Notes: a model not told the origin generated them from the letters alone. DNA of 64,000 nt from Leptobrachium leishanense (GCA_009667805.1 CM019064.1:381111120-381175119); one strand, 5' to 3'. Counted from the stretch's first letter, positions 35,676 to 48,352 are shown. A program made the numbers and translations.

Positions 35676-35730
35676 GGGCAGGCACTCCCGCTGCCCGGCA
35701 TCTGGGCCCCCTCAACCCCTGCTGGATCCG

Positions 35731-36090
35731 GAGCTGGGGCAAGTATCCATGTGAGAGCTGGCTGCCGCTAATGCATTATCCTGGTGAGAGCTGGGGCATA
35801 TCCATGAGCTGGGGCAAATCCATGAGCTGGGGCAAATCCATGAGCTGGGGCATATCCATGAGCTGGGGCAAATCCATGAGCTGGGGCAGTATCCATGAGC
35901 TGGGGCAAATCCATGAGCTGGGGCAAATCCATGAGTTGGGGCAAATCCATGAGCTGGGGCATATCCATGAGCTGGGGCAGTGAGCTGGGGCAAATCCATG
36001 TGTGAGCTGGGGCAATATCCATGTGTGAGCTGGGGCAATATCCATGTGTGAGCTGGGGCAATATCCATGTGTGAGCTGGGGCAATATCCC
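35731..36090. repeat. minisatellite, unit GAGCTGGGGCAAATCCAT, module copy C
   Basis: About 17 units of 18-23 bp. 18-bp GAGCTGGGGCAAATCCAT forms come first, then 23-bp GAGCTGGGGCAATATCCATG(TGT) forms. The first unit is spaced from the hairpin by CCCCTCAACCCC, as in copy A. Confidence 0.93.
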
Positions 36091-37859
36091 ACTTAGGCTT
36101 ATACGCGAGTCAATAAGTTTTCACAGGTTTTTTGGGAAAAAGTAGGGGGGTCGGCTTATACACGGGTCGGCTTATACCCGAGTATATATGGTATTTTGTC
36201 TGTAACAGCCCTTTTTATTATCATTCCCTGGACCTCATATGTAAATTTCAGACATTTTCGCTCAGTAGTTTCTTTGCAAACAGCGTTTCACTTTTCAAAC
36301 ATTCAAGCAAACTGTTTTACTAATTTATTCACTGCATTCGTCTGCGGTGTCAGCTTTTTCCAGCGGCTGCGCTGCGTGTGATCGGCTCCTGCTCGAGTTT
36401 TTCCGGCATTTTTGGCGGGTTAACCCTTTCGCTGCTGAGCCTTTTCACACCTCTGTGCTGAGCTCATTTTTACCGGTTTCGCTCATCATGTTTAACCGCG
36501 TTTTGAAGCCTTATTTTAATATATGACCCAGACATATTATATATCGTTCTTTCCGACAGACTCGGCAGATTCATAATATGTCATTATTATATGTATACAT
36601 TATATCCTGTCTGTATATTAGAACAAAAAATGCAATAAAATTAGAATTTTCAATAATTTACAATGTGTAAAGTGTTTTTTTCACATTTTAACATGCGAGC
36701 GTTTGCGGTTATATTTTCTATGGGGTGCACTTGTTAAAAAAATTAGAAATGGGGAATCGTTACTTTTTTTTGGGGAAAATTACGTGTTTTTTAGCAAACG
36801 CCCCCCATAGAAAAAATCGTTAGTGCAGCATCATTGTTCACATTATAATTGAAATGGGAACAATATTGTTGCACTAATAAAACGAAATAAAAACAAAAAA
36901 CCTTTTTTTAAAAAAAATTGTTTAATTTTTTTTATTTTTTTTTACATTTTACATGGTCATGTTTGGTATCATTGGAAAGGCCACGCTCTGGCCATTCCAA
37001 TGATAGCAATCATTAACCCCTAGCTGTCACGGATCGGGTTTCATTGGAACCCCCTAGCTGTCACGGACCGGGATTCATTGGAACCCCCTATCTCCACCAT
37101 AGGTGGCAGCAAGGGGTTAATTTCGAAACTGGCGCCATCGCGCTGTGCGTGATGACGCCAGTCATTAGGGGGATATCCCGGAAGCTTGGCCGACATCCAA
37201 GATGTCTGCCAGCTCCGGGAGGGGACCGCGATACGGCGCATGTTAGCGCCATATCGCGATCCAGCCCCCTAGGGGTTAAAGACAGCCGGCGCTTGAAAGG
37301 GCAGGCTGTGCCCTTCCAGGCAGTGCCTGCCTTTAATCACTGGCCCGCGGGGAGGAGGAGGGGGAGAGGTCCGAAGGACCTCCCCCCTCCCCTTCAGGCA
37401 CCATCCCTGCAATAGCGGGGGGGGAGCCTTAAATAGACGTCATCGCGCATGCGTGATGACGCCTATCGTGCCTGCCGGGGTCCCGGAGGCTGGGCTGACA
37501 TCGATGATGTCAGCCCGCACCGGGGGGCCGCACGATCGACCGGAATACTGGCCGATCGCGGCTGCAAAGGGAGGACGCGCTGAGCGTCCTCCGCAGCCAA
37601 GTAGAGCTGAGCGCGTCCACCGCATTGAAAGGGTTAATCCAGATTTTTTTTGCGGGTTTCGGTGTGCGTTCGCCCTCGTTATGCAGTGAATTTTCGGTGG
37701 GTTTTCGGCAGCTTTTTCCTGCATTCGGGGACCCTGTGGTGCTTGCTGAATACACCGCAGGGTCGCCGAAATGGGATCGCCAAATGGAACTGAATTGAAG
37801 AGAACGAAAAGTCACCGAATGTGCGGTGGCTTTTCGATTCTTTTTGAATAACCCTGATA

Positions 37860-38418
37860 GTCATTGAACCACGGGGAACACTAGGGGCTAGGGGCTAGAT
37901 TCCAAAGGCCAGATTCTAAGTCTTGTGTAAACCTAACCAAAACTCTGATAAACATAACAACTCCAAAAAACAGCCATGGTAAGTTTATGAACTCATGACA
38001 CCATATATTTTAATTCCCATCATCCTTAGAATGGTTAAACCATGACCCAAAGCCTCTCTTTGTTGAGTGAGTAAAGTATTAGCAAAATGGTACTACATAC
38101 TTACATACTAAATACTTACTGTACAAGAGAGATGATCATTTCTTTTCAAGCCATACGGTTCGTTTAGCAGGCTCTTCTATATCACTTATTTCTGTTATTT
38201 CAAATCTGGATATTGTTTCTGGTTTTCTTCCTCATTTTACAGTGGGCAGAGCTGAAAAAATGATAGGTTAAATATTAAAGGGTTAATTTAGCTACAATGG
38301 ACAAATTACCTTAGTAACGGTGAGTGTCCCTTTCCGACATCCCCGCCATAAGGACGTCCTGGCAGACTGCGACAGGCTTCCAAAATGGAGAGCTTCCTTC
38401 TGCTTTGAAGGCCGTCAG
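37860..38418. other. no gene recognised
   Basis: AT-rich sequence. Nothing assigned. Confidence 0.5.
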
Positions 38419-38590
38419 CAGGGCCGGCCCATCCATGGAGCAGGATGGTGCCATGGCTCCAGGCAGCCCTTTGCCGGGGGGTGGCATTTGGCTGCCTGTC
38501 AAAGGTCACGGCATGAAACGCCTGGCTCAATGTCCAGCCCTCGACCAGGCCGGTGCCCAGTCCGAGCCTGGACCAGGGCTTTGTGTGGGT
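38419..38590 (+). mobile_element. hAT left-end fragment
   Basis: CAGGGCCGGCCCATCCATGG starts like hAT ends of the CAGGGCCGG type. No matching right end is visible. Confidence 0.4.
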
Positions 38591-38705
38591 AAGTATGTAG
38601 ATGTGTGTGACTGTGTGTGGATCTGTGTGTGGATGTGTGGGTGACTGTGTTTCAGTGGATGTGTGACTGTGTGTGTGTGGATGTGTGACCGCGTGTGTGA
38701 CAGGA
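38590..38705. repeat. imperfect TGTGTGGA-rich tract
   Basis: Irregular GTGTGTG and GGATGTGTG words over about 115 bp. Simple-sequence repeat. Confidence 0.75.
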
Positions 38706-38707
38706 TG

Positions 38708-38850
38708 TGTGGAGCTCTGTGATACTCATACACAGCGCGCATTACTCTGGGATTTATTGCTGTGGAGCTCTGTGATACGCTCATTCACAGTGCACGTTAC
38801 TAGGAGTTTTATTGCTGTGGAGCTCTGTGATACGCTAATACAAACCGCAT
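38708..38850. repeat. tandem repeat, about 54-bp unit
   Basis: Three units beginning GTGGAGCTCTGTGATAC and ending TTTATTGCT, the last one incomplete. Confidence 0.8.
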
Positions 38851-39840
38851 GCTTTTTTTTATTTAGGGGAGGCAGCATTTCATCCTTGGATCCAGGCAGC
38901 ACAGTGGCTTGGGTAGTCATCCCATGGTGGAACAAGCTTCCAGAGTTCCGATAAGCCTTTAACAGGTTCTGCAACATTATTCGGTCAATCATATCAGCAA
39001 TCGGCATAGCCGCAGAGTCTGCTTCACACTGCAGATTTCAGTCCAGAAAAAAGTGAAGCACTGGAAAGGAAGTGAGTTTTAAAACACCAGAAGATACAAA
39101 AGGTAGGGCGACCCATGTGGAAAGGGGTAATAATTAACCTCTTCATCCCCGTCCCTCCGTTTGAAGTTTAGAGTGTAAATTTAATCCCATCTATATTATA
39201 TTTACATTATAAAAATAACTTCATATATCAGTTATTTGCCAGAAATTGGAAATGACTATTTCTCTGATACACACAGTACGAGCAGGATCCAAGGAACATT
39301 GTGCATTACAACTTTTTCTGATTCTAAGCACAAATTAAATTAAATTGCAGCGTAGATATTCACGATACAAGTACTTAAATTGCTATTATACCATAGCTAA
39401 AGAGCAGCTTAGAGATAGCTTGTATAGGGTGATCTCACTTATGTCATCAAACCCTAATGATTTTAAGCAACTGCTTATTACATTACGGAAGTAAAATGAA
39501 GCAATAGCTAGTGTTAAGAATTCTGGTTGTCATCAACATTAGTAATGCAACTTTTTATCATTAGAAGAAAAAAAAAGTCTCCTCTGCAGTTTCTTGATCA
39601 TGCCTAGTGAGCGTGATGAGATTAGATATTATAAAGTATGTTGTAAATAATATATAGCAAATGTTTCCATCAGACATATTCTATCAGGAAACATTGATCA
39701 TAAGTTTCTATCTCTAGTGACTATGACAATGGTGGAGTACATTGTACACCCCAACAAGGACCAGTGATGGCTTGATAGCATGGCTCTAAGGCTGGCTAAG
39801 CATCCTAGGATGTTAGACCAGAAACAACTCGAGCAGGAGC
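38851..39840. other. no gene recognised
   Basis: AT-rich, apparently unique sequence. I find no coding frame, RNA gene or element end. Confidence 0.5.
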
Positions 39841-39964
39841 CAACAATGTTGGCTCTACAGATATTTTGGAACTACATCTACCATAGCGCTCATCCAACCT
39901 AATACATGACTGAGCATCATGGGAGACGTAGTTCCAAAACATCCAGAGGGCCAAGGCTGTTGAC
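39841..39964. mobile_element. palindromic MITE
   Basis: Arms CAACAATGTTGGCTCTACAG...ATTTTGGAACTACATCTACC and GGAGACGTAGTTCCAAAACA...GCCAAGGCTGTTG are inverse. The inner word resembles widespread ACTACAACTCCCA-type MITEs. Confidence 0.6.
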
Positions 39965-39976
39965 CATGGTCTAGAG

Positions 39977-40160
39977 CAGTGGTTTCCAACTGCGGTCCTC
40001 AAGTATCCTTAACAAATCAAGTTTTCCAGATATGAGAAGCACAGCACAGGTGATATGATTTGCTGCTCAGTGATTGCAGGATTCAGTCTGCATTTCACCA
40101 AGGGAATCCTTAAAACCTGGCCTGTTAGGGGGACTTGAGGACAGCGGTTGGGAACCACCG
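39977..40160. mobile_element. hAT MITE, CAGTGGTTTCC ends
   Basis: 184 bp from CAGTGGTTTCCAACTGCGGT to GCGGTTGGGAACCACCG. Flanks GTCTAGAG and TTCTAGAG form an 8-bp duplication with one mismatch. CAGTGGTT-type ends are a common hAT MITE form. Confidence 0.82.
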
Positions 40161-42127
40161 TTCTAGAGAACCAAGTGTAGCAATCACTAGGGTAGGCATT
40201 CAGATTGGTACCAATGTAACTGTTCTGTCTATTGGAGTAATAAGAGTTTGAAATGTTATTACAGTAAATATAATACATATGCTCTTAACTTGCACAGCAA
40301 TATCACACACAGCAGTTGGCCCACTTTAACAGTAAGTGGCTGAACCTTAGCAGCAAAGGGTTGGGGGGAGAGAGAAGGCTCTACCAGTAATGTTGAGCAT
40401 ATAAGTAGGCCTCTATATTGCAGAGATTTACCATGCGATTGTACTTACTATATGTGATTATTCTGACTGTATATTTTCATTTTTTATTCAGGTAGAATTT
40501 TTGGGAAACTGTATTTCCACAAACACAAACTATGGATGTTCGTAGACACGCAAAATATTCTAATAGCCCATATATACAAGTCACTGGGAGAGTTATATAG
40601 ATATTTAAACAACAACAATATACTATTACTCTATATGCAAAATCTAATCTAATTGTGCAGATACAGTGTTACATGTGTAGAAAGGCAATATTCATACAAT
40701 ATCACAAGTGTTACAGTTACAGTTACAAGCATTTCTAAAGCACCAACAAATTCCTTAGCGCTGTACAATGGGAGAGACGAAATGATGAATATACATACAC
40801 GTTACACACAACGAAGAGTAGGAGGGAAGGACCCTGCTCGAGAGGTTACAGTTAATGTGCAAACGTGCATAATAAAAATAGAAGCATATATCTTAAAATA
40901 CTCAATAGAAATATAAACTTCCGCGAGATAGAGTGTAAAAATTGAAGTGCTTTTATGCTAAACAGTAGTAAAGGAATTCTTCTATAGCAGTTTAATTGTT
41001 TAAATATCTATATAACTCTCCCATTGACTTGTATATATGGGCTATTAGAATAGTTTGCGTCGCAAGGACCATCCATAGTCTGTATCACTTCTAGCACAAT
41101 TTTGTTTCATTTTATTGTGCGGCACATAAGTTTTGTGATCATTGTAACATTGTTATACTAATTAACCCCTTCACTACCGAGCGGTTTTTGTTGAATTTTT
41201 TTTATCATAACAGTTATTTGAAATATGGGATGTGAGGTTAACTTTTAAATATAGGGTAAAATAGAAATGTTACAGAAATTGTTATTCTTAGATAGTTAAA
41301 AAATTTAAATAATGTTAATTTTCTCATTTTTAATTTTTCACGTATTGGTTTATCCTTTATAGAGATTTTGTTGAAATCTAAGATTCTGAGCTCTAGATAG
41401 TGTCCCTTATCTTACACAAATTCAAACAGGATCTGCATTATCATCACACAGGGAGAAAAGACCTTTGTGCTAGATACAGTAACTGTGATAAATAAAAGAA
41501 AAATGACCAGATCTCCAGTTTACAGGGATTTTTAAGGATCATAATGAAGTTATTAGCAATGCAGCTTCCAAAAAATACCACTGGAATATAAAAATGATAT
41601 CTGTATGTGGCATAATGCCTGTGTATGGAAATTACAGTAACACCTTGTATCTGTACTGTATTGGGATTTTCAGTCATTATTACCCCCTGAGTTGTATCCC
41701 TGTACTGCAGTGAGTGACCCCACAACTCGCCCTGTATTCTGCTCTCTCTCCCTGGCAGTTGTAATTCAGCAGTAATCTATTTTAAGTTTTTGTCACAGTG
41801 AGGTTTAGGGCTGCTATCTATAGCTGGTTTTATGTCTCTGCAGGGTGCTTGGAGAGACATGAAACAAAGATTTTAATTTCTTCACAGGGGAAACACTAAT
41901 CTTGCTTTAAAAAGGTGTGAAAATGGTCTTTTGACATGCTAATGACTGCTTTTCAATGCAATACAATGCAAAATCGAGAGCTCGATTTTGGATGTGAAGG
42001 GGTTGAGCGACTCCACTATATATTTTTGTTTTTGGGATGTATTACCACAAAGATATATTGTGAGAATATATTCATCTGACCTTTTAATTTTACTTTTGAT
42101 ACAGTTACTGTATGCGACTAAAAATGT
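40161..42127. other. no gene recognised; one LINE-tail fragment
   Basis: AT-rich sequence. At 40705-40775 TTACAAGCATTTCTAAAGCA...CTTAGCGCTGTACAATGGG is an inverted L2-type tail. Nothing else assigned. Confidence 0.5.
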
Positions 42128-42290
42128 AGTTATTATCATCATCATTTATATAGCGCCCACAGTTTCCGCAGCGCTTTACAATAACCAAAGGGAATGAGAT
42201 AAACAAACATATGATGGAAACAAGCGGTGTAGAGGACCCTGCTCATATGAGTTTACAATCTAAATGGATTGGGGTTGAGGAAGACAAGAG
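42128..42290 (-). repeat. L2 LINE 3' tail
   Basis: ATCATCATCATTTATATAGC...CCGCAGCGCTTTACAATAAC, then AGAGGACCCTGCTCATATGA and TTTACAATCTAAATGG. This is the inverse of the L2 tail at 26101-26263. Confidence 0.8.
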
Positions 42291-44271
42291 GAATTTTACT
42301 AGATAGTTGCTATTATCCTGTCTGAAATATTGACAAATAAAGGATGTCGTACTATCTCTAATGAATGCAATTCCCTATTGTTTCTCTAAATGAAAAGTTA
42401 AGATAAATTAGTCAATTTCAGATATTCATGAGCAAATAAATCCAGACAAAACTGCTGTATTGTTTCAATGTTTTTGCATTAGAAGTGCAATACATGTTTG
42501 AAATAATGGGTAATATTTGAATAGCAGTGAAGGGGCCCAAATCAGCTTTCTCCCTTCGTTTTCCTATGTGAATATGGCGTTGTTCCCCGGCATACGTTAC
42601 ATAGAGGAAAAACAATATGTGTTTTAATACAAACTGCAGAAAATGAATCATATTGCTCTACACGTAAATCTTATGAAGATAATCCAATCTGCTGACGCCA
42701 GCCGCGCTCCAGCGCTGGCAACGAAGAGGTTATCACAGCTGCATTCAGGTCACAGTGTCTTCTTATAAAATATTTAATTGCTGCGCCCTGAAATTGATTT
42801 TATGCAAAGTCACGAGAAGGATCAGGAGGAATATATTAGGTGTAAGCTTTATGCCTGCCTCCTGCTGGGAGTTTGGACCCTATTGTCCTATTTTCCATCT
42901 GCTCCACCGTGCAAAGGAAGGAGGAGAGGAGGCAGAAGGGGAAAATAAGAGATGACGTTCGAAGGGGAGGGAAGGATGTGGTGCAGAGAGGGGTTGATTG
43001 ATATTAAGAGGTGTCTGGTAATACACCAGGCCTATGTGTGTCTGTCTGTGGCTGCAGATGGAAATGGTAATTGGAGGAGTACAAAATGCATGCACATGCA
43101 CAAATTTTGTGTCCTAAGAATAGCACTGGGAACTGGCTGGGAGAGCTTTACAGGAAGCCATTCAGGATTCAGAGGCAAGCGTTTGCTGTGAAGTTGCGCT
43201 GTTAATGTATTTTTGCTGTCACAAGCTCCATACATGCCTTAGGCACATATACAGGCAGCAGGGCATGTGTTTCCAATAACAAGGATTGATGTTATAGAAA
43301 TATACATGTTACTGCTTCGAGGAGGTGCTGCTTTTCGGAAGTGCTCTTAACCAGGGAAATGACCCCATCAAAGAGCAAATTGTTTAATGGATACATTAAG
43401 TTCTGTTTGTACGCAAACAGAATGCCTGGTACAGTAAGTGCCTCTCCACAATCACCAAGCACAGAGTTATATGTGTTTGTTTCAGAGAAAGATTTTAGTT
43501 AACTATTCCTTTATGTATATTTGTTATTCTGTCTCTCCCATTGTACAGCGCTACAGAACTTGTCGGCGCTGTATAGATACCTGTAACTTTATGTGGAGTG
43601 AAATAAAACACATTATTGTTACGTTGCAGATAAAAAATGAAAGCATCCCTGGAACCACTCAGAGAAAAATGAATACTGAGATGAAATGTTATACTATCTC
43701 TCTGTGAACCTAAAGTAATCAAGCTCCACTTAAAAACATAAAAAAAGTACCATTCTCACATTCACTGTCCGTACACGTTCCTAAAACACGAGCCTCGCCA
43801 GATATATTGTGGTCCGGCCTTGCTTTGTCAGAGGAAGTTATACACTAAGGGTTCTATGACCTCAAAATCCCTGGGAAATGAAGAAATCGGGTTTTCTTCT
43901 GATCTGAAGAAGTAGCAGACATGTGGCTTAAATGTGTGCGAACTTGTCTTTGTGGTTGTTTTTCAGTGGAAGTTAGAGGATGATAATAATTACAGATTAT
44001 TCAGAAGATTTTTATTCCCTGATTTATTAGGCTATGCTGCAGAAAGTCTATACAGTCGCCGCTTTAGAAGATTTCAATTTGTTTGGTGGTAATCAGAAAC
44101 ATTACAATCCTCTAAGTCAACCCAGCAGGAATATAAACAGCTCATGTCTATATATCGGTTGAGAGAATTCTGAAATCTGTCAATAGAATAGTAAATAATT
44201 ATACTTATAGGTCTGCTATTTAAAAAATAATAATTTGTTTAATATCATAGCACATGTAGCCCATCAACATC
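42291..44271. other. no gene recognised; one LINE-tail fragment
   Basis: Apparently unique sequence. CCATTGTACAGCGCTACAGA...GTCGGCGCTGTATAGATACC at 43538-43585 is an L2-type tail fragment. Otherwise nothing assigned. Confidence 0.5.
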
Positions 44272-44274
44272 TTA

Positions 44275-44608
44275 GGCTGGTGTCAGACGAGTGTACTATG
44301 TGCGCTCGCACTGACGTGCCTTACGTCATCCGTTGCAGCATTGTGACGCTGCGTCGGGCTGGCCCCATCTGTTGCGCGCGCACAAATTGCACGCGCGACA
44401 GCGGCCGTGCTGCGGCTGTGCAGCAAGCCTCCTGTCGAAGCGCTAGGAGGCTCGTTTGACACGGCTGCAAAGCTCGATCCACCATAGGCGGACCGAGCCT
44501 TGCAGCGCTGAGCGCACTAACTGCGCTCAGCGAGGTGGCCAGACGGGCATCAGAGTGGAAAGAACGTCTACTCTCACGGATGTTCCTTCCGCTCTTAAAA
44601 ACGCTCGT
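44275..44608. mobile_element. Harbinger-like MITE, right end truncated
   Basis: Left end GGCTGGTGTCAGACGAGTG after TTA. The interior matches the copy at 53513 (CGAGCCTTGCAGCGCTGAG, CGAGGTGGCCAGACGGGC). The right end stops at AAACGCTCGT, lacking CTGACACCAGCC. CpG-rich. Confidence 0.75.
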
Positions 44609-44646
44609 GCTGCCCTAGATACCTCAAATTCTGCTGCCCCCTCCCA

Positions 44647-44700
44647 CTTGATATTATTATTCTTTATTTATAAAGCGCCAGCATATTCCGCAGCGCTGTG
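44647..44700 (-). repeat. L2 LINE 3' tail fragment
   Basis: ATTATTATTCTTTATTTATA followed by AAGCGCCAGCATATTCCGC: the same tail as at 55041, cut short. Confidence 0.75.
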
Positions 44701-44795
44701 ATATCACAGAAAAGTGAAGAGAAACACGAGATTCGGATATAAATATTAATATTAATGACCTAAGTCATAAAAATGTAATTTAGAACAAAATCATA

Positions 44796-45560
44796 GGCCC
44801 CTATTACATTCTTTGCACAATTTCATTCGCACAGCGCAAATTGTTTTGCGCGCATCGTCCAACGTTATCGCGCGAAAATTAACGGTGGTATTAAGAACCG
44901 AACACATTTTTTCATCCGTCCGAAAATAACGTTCGGAATAACAACACGCAAAACAAAGAGTAATACGCGCGCAGTAACGTAGCGCACGCAACTCATTGTG
45001 CGGACTGTTTTTTTCTCGGGATTCAGCCAATCAGAATTAAGGACCTTAATTGACATCAATTTACCTTAATTGACTCACTTAAGTTTTTACGCCTGTCAAA
45101 GTAAATCTGAGTATATATGCTGCAGCAGTAAAAAAAATATGCACAAATTCACAATTTTATTGTTTGGGTATGTGTAGAATGTGTAACTCTACTGTGTTGT
45201 ATTTTTTTTTCTGTGCTGGTGTTTTTTGTTTCCGCCAGAACGTTCAGATTTGCAGTTACCACAGCTTTTCAAAGACGTTAAAATTATGCGCGCAAACGTC
45301 GTTCGTAAAAAGATGCGCATTGATTGTAATACCATCCGCGTACAACACCATCCAGCGCACAAACGAATTTGCGCTCACAATGTTAAGTATAGGATGCGCA
45401 CAGTTCATCACGCTCGCGCAGGTCCATCCGCGATAAACGATAACGCGCATCGTTTGCGCGAACGTTGTAATACGACGTTCAGCGCAAAAGGGTTTCGCCC
45501 CTCGCACAAATGCGCATTTGTTCACGCAAAACCAAATGCACGAACAATGTAATAGGGGCC
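44796..45560. mobile_element. GGCCCTATTACA-family DNA transposon
   Basis: 765 bp, ends GGCCCCTATTACATT and AATGTAATAGGGGCC. Flanks are ATA and AAA. The inverse of CTGATTGGCTGAATC and CGCGCAAACG-type words are shared with 27604 and 46692. No coding capacity. Confidence 0.7.
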
Positions 45561-46641
45561 AAAGTGTATTATTTACACTGAGTTATTTCTAACATCGTTT
45601 ATTATTGTTTTGAGAACTGGGGCCTATTTGTACCACAGGTGATGGGCAGGAAATTTAGGTACGGGTGCTGTCCAGTGGCTCCTTATCCCAATGCCTTTTG
45701 CAGGCCGCCTTCTTCTGACCTCTATCCTAAACCAAATTATTCCCCACCTAACATAGCCCCATCCTAAAAGATAAAATAAGTGAAGTTTATTATTTAGATT
45801 TTCGTGAAGCCAGTGCTGCTGCGTGACCTCTAGTCCCCCTATAAAATTTGACAAAAAATGTAGTCCGACAGTTATGGTCTACCCCACTTTAAAAAAAATT
45901 TAGAAAAAGAAAGATAACATCAGGCCTAGACCCTGGACCCTCCTGATACATTTTTACCAGCATCCTAAAGGAGAAGAGAAAAGATCCAGTAAATAATGAA
46001 TTAAATATCACTTTGCATTATTTCTTGACGTCGCTTTGCTGTAACACACACACATCTGGCCTTCAGCAGGTTAAGGCCCTGTTTAGCTGTAATGTCATAC
46101 ATAAATGCATAATGATTTTATTGATTAACATTTGACAGTCCACCAAATATTTTATTTCAGCATAAATGTGATTTACACATGCATCTCAGGAGCTGAAGGC
46201 GAGAGAGCAGCTCGCTCTGATACTTTTAAATAATTCTACAGAATCTCTATGATGCGACTATGATAGTGTCAGAATGTCATGCTGATTCTGTACCAGACTG
46301 ACCCAGCTTACTTAAAACTATTTAACCCCGTCACCCCAAGGGAGGTCAGTAATGCATTGCAGACGACTTCTGATGAATATTAATGTTTTTATAATTAACT
46401 AGTGTGTTCCAGGAATGGCCCCTGGTAGCTGCCAAGGCGTGTTTCTCCAAAAAGTGATATAATGGGAATAATTAAAGCCTTCCTTGCCGTTCTGCAGCTT
46501 TTAAAGAAATAGATGCGTTCGCTCGCTCTCCCTATGTTTATATATCTATCTACATATATATATATAGATACAAAGGGTCCCCGCACTCCACATACTACGG
46601 TGCTTGCTCTGGTGACACCAATCCAGCTGCAAAATTAAATA
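45561..46641. other. no gene recognised
   Basis: Apparently unique AT-rich sequence, ending in TATATA-rich DNA at 46538-46570. Nothing assigned. Confidence 0.5.
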
Positions 46642-47035
46642 TAGAGAATCCAGGTTCTGGACGCACATGGAGACTTTTTATTAGAAACAAAGGGCCCTAT
46701 TACATTCTTCACACAATTTTTAACGCGTGCGCAAAAACGCATTAACGCGAGGAGCAAAACCCTTCGCGTAAAACGTCGTATTACAATCCCAGCGCACAAA
46801 ATGCGCGTTAACTTCTAACACGGGTGAACCTGCGCGAACCCTACACGAGCGTACTGTACTGCGTGCGTCCTATACTTAACATTGTGAGCGCAAATGCGTT
46901 TGTGCGCTGGTACGCGGATGGTATTACAATCTATGCGCCAAATTTAACGGACAGCATTTGCGCATAATTTTAACGTCTTTTAAAAGCTGGTGGTAACGGC
47001 AAATCTGAACGTTCTGGCCGAAACCAAATACACCA

Positions 47036-47926
47036 CCCCACCTCCTGACTTCTCTATCACGGTGGAGGGTATCACCATCTCCCCATCAAACCAAGTTCGC
47101 TGTCTTGGAGTTACACTGGACTCTGCTCTTTCCTTCATCCCCCACATCAAGTCACTTTCCTCCTCCTGCCGATACCAACTGCGTAATATTTCCAGAATTC
47201 GGCCATTTCTTACCGCTGTCACCACAAAACAACTCATACACGCCCTGGTAATCTCCCGACTCGACTATTGCAATAATCTCTTATCTGGCCTCCCTCTGTC
47301 CCGCCTCTCCCCCCTACAATCCATCCTGAACGCCTCCGCCAGGCTAATTCACCTCACCCGCCGCTCTGTCTCTGCCGCTCCCCTCTGCGAGTCCCTTCAC
47401 TGGCTCCCCATCCACTGCAGAATTAAGTTCAAAATCCTTATCCTTACCTACAAAACCCTCACTAACTCAGCGCCCCACTACCTGTCCTCACTAATCACCA
47501 AATACACCCCAGCCCGCTCCCTAAGGTCAAACAGTGACCTGCGCCTAGCTTCTCCCCGCATCACCTCTTCCCATGATAGACTGCAGGATTTCTCACGCGC
47601 AGCCCCCACTCTCTGGAACGCTCTCCCTCGTGCTGTCAGACTTTCCCCTAACTTCTCTTCCTTCAAACGCTCCCTGAAAACATTCCTATTTAGGGAAGCC
47701 TACCACCCAACTCACTGACGCAACCATCAATCACTCTCACTTTACAGTCCTCTCCTCCTGTTTCCAACCCCAACCCTCCTAGATTGTGAGTTCCTACGGG
47801 AATAGGGCCCTCATCTCCTCCTGTACTGTTGTCAAATGTTGTTCAATGTATTGTAACCCTGTCTGTACTGTGCTTATTGTACAGCGCTGCGGAATATGCT
47901 GGCGCTTTATAAATAATAATAATAAT
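47036..47926 (+). mobile_element. 5'-truncated L2-clade LINE with target duplication
   Basis: 891 bp. Flanked by AATACACCA (47027-47035 and 47927-47935); the right copy overlaps the (AAT)n end. 3' tail: CCCAACCCTCCTAGATTGTG, GCAGCGC-type words, GGCGCTTTATAAATAATAAT. The uninterrupted target is visible in the sister transposon at 27926-27940. Confidence 0.88.
47037..47718 (+). pseudogene. L2 reverse transcriptase C-terminal part
   Basis: Open frame joined to upstream transposon sequence by chance. From about residue 17 it is L2-type ORF2: LGVTLDSALSFIPHI, YQLRNISRIRPFL, LIHALVISRLDYCNNLLSGL, SLHWLPIHCRIKFKIL, LKTFLFREAY. This is the region downstream of the catalytic YADD, so it is enzymatically incomplete through 5' truncation. 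There are no internal stops over about 225 codons, and a near-identical copy lies at 55041-55692, which points to recent insertion. The Met at 46990 belongs to the host transposon. Confidence 0.85.
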
Positions 47927-48352
47927 AATACACCAGCACACAAAAAAAATACAGCAAAGTATAGTTACACATTCTACACATACCCAAACAATAAAATGGA
48001 GAAGTTGTGCTTGTTTTTATTATTGCTGCAGCATATATACTCAGATTGATTTTTACAGGCGCAAAAACTGAACGGGAGACAATTGTTGGATCTTAATTCT
48101 GATTGGCTGAATCGCGTGAAAAAACAGCCCGCACACCGATTTCTGCGCGCAATGTTAATGCGGGCGCGTTTTTGCGCGTCTTTTTTAATGTGCGTTATTT
48201 TTCGAAGGATGAAAAAAATGCACGCGGATTGTAATACCACCGTTAATTTACATGCGCTAACGTTTAACGCTTCGCAAAAAAAAAACACGCTGCGCGGGAG
48301 TTTTTGCGTGGAGAATGTAATAGAGCCTAAATACCTTTTATTATAGTATTAT

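Larger units (their letters stand above)
35404..36191. mobile_element. DNA transposon with CCGTATATACTCG ends, carrying the module
   Basis: 788 bp. Left end CCGTATATACTCGCGTATAAG and right end CTTATACCCGAGTATATATGG are inverse, with TA on both sides (35402-35403, 36192-36193), suggesting a Tc1/mariner-type duplication. GGCTTATACGCGAGTCAA occurs near both ends. Inside are the GC-rich hairpin and the GAGCTGGGGCAAATCCAT array, as in the hAT elements at 17051 and 29412. Confidence 0.78.
34935..37856. mobile_element. long CAGGGTTATTC element, ATA duplication, with nested transposon
   Basis: 2922 bp, ends CAGGGTTATTCAAAGAGATC and TTTTTGAATAACCCTG, flanked by ATA (34932-34934, 37857-37859). The right 220 bp match the partial element at 63762 in inverse. 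A second transposon occupies 35404-36191. The rest includes an AT-rich part, a dispersed ATTGGAAAGG palindrome (36950-37010) and a GC-rich stretch (37020-37620) with GTGATGACGCC repeated at 37149 and 37452. No transposase motif. It may be a composite of several insertions. Confidence 0.6.
46692..48328. mobile_element. GGCCCTATTACA-family DNA transposon, AAA-flanked, holding an L2
   Basis: Ends GGGCCCTATTACATTCTTC and GAATGTAATAGAGCCT, flanked by AAA (46689-46691, 48329-48331). Internal blocks match 27604, including CATATATACTCAGATTGA. An L2 is inserted at 47036. Confidence 0.72.

Noticed and set aside
37044..37724. CpG-island-like stretch as a host promoter
   Set aside because: It lies inside a transposon with ATA flanks and has no associated gene.
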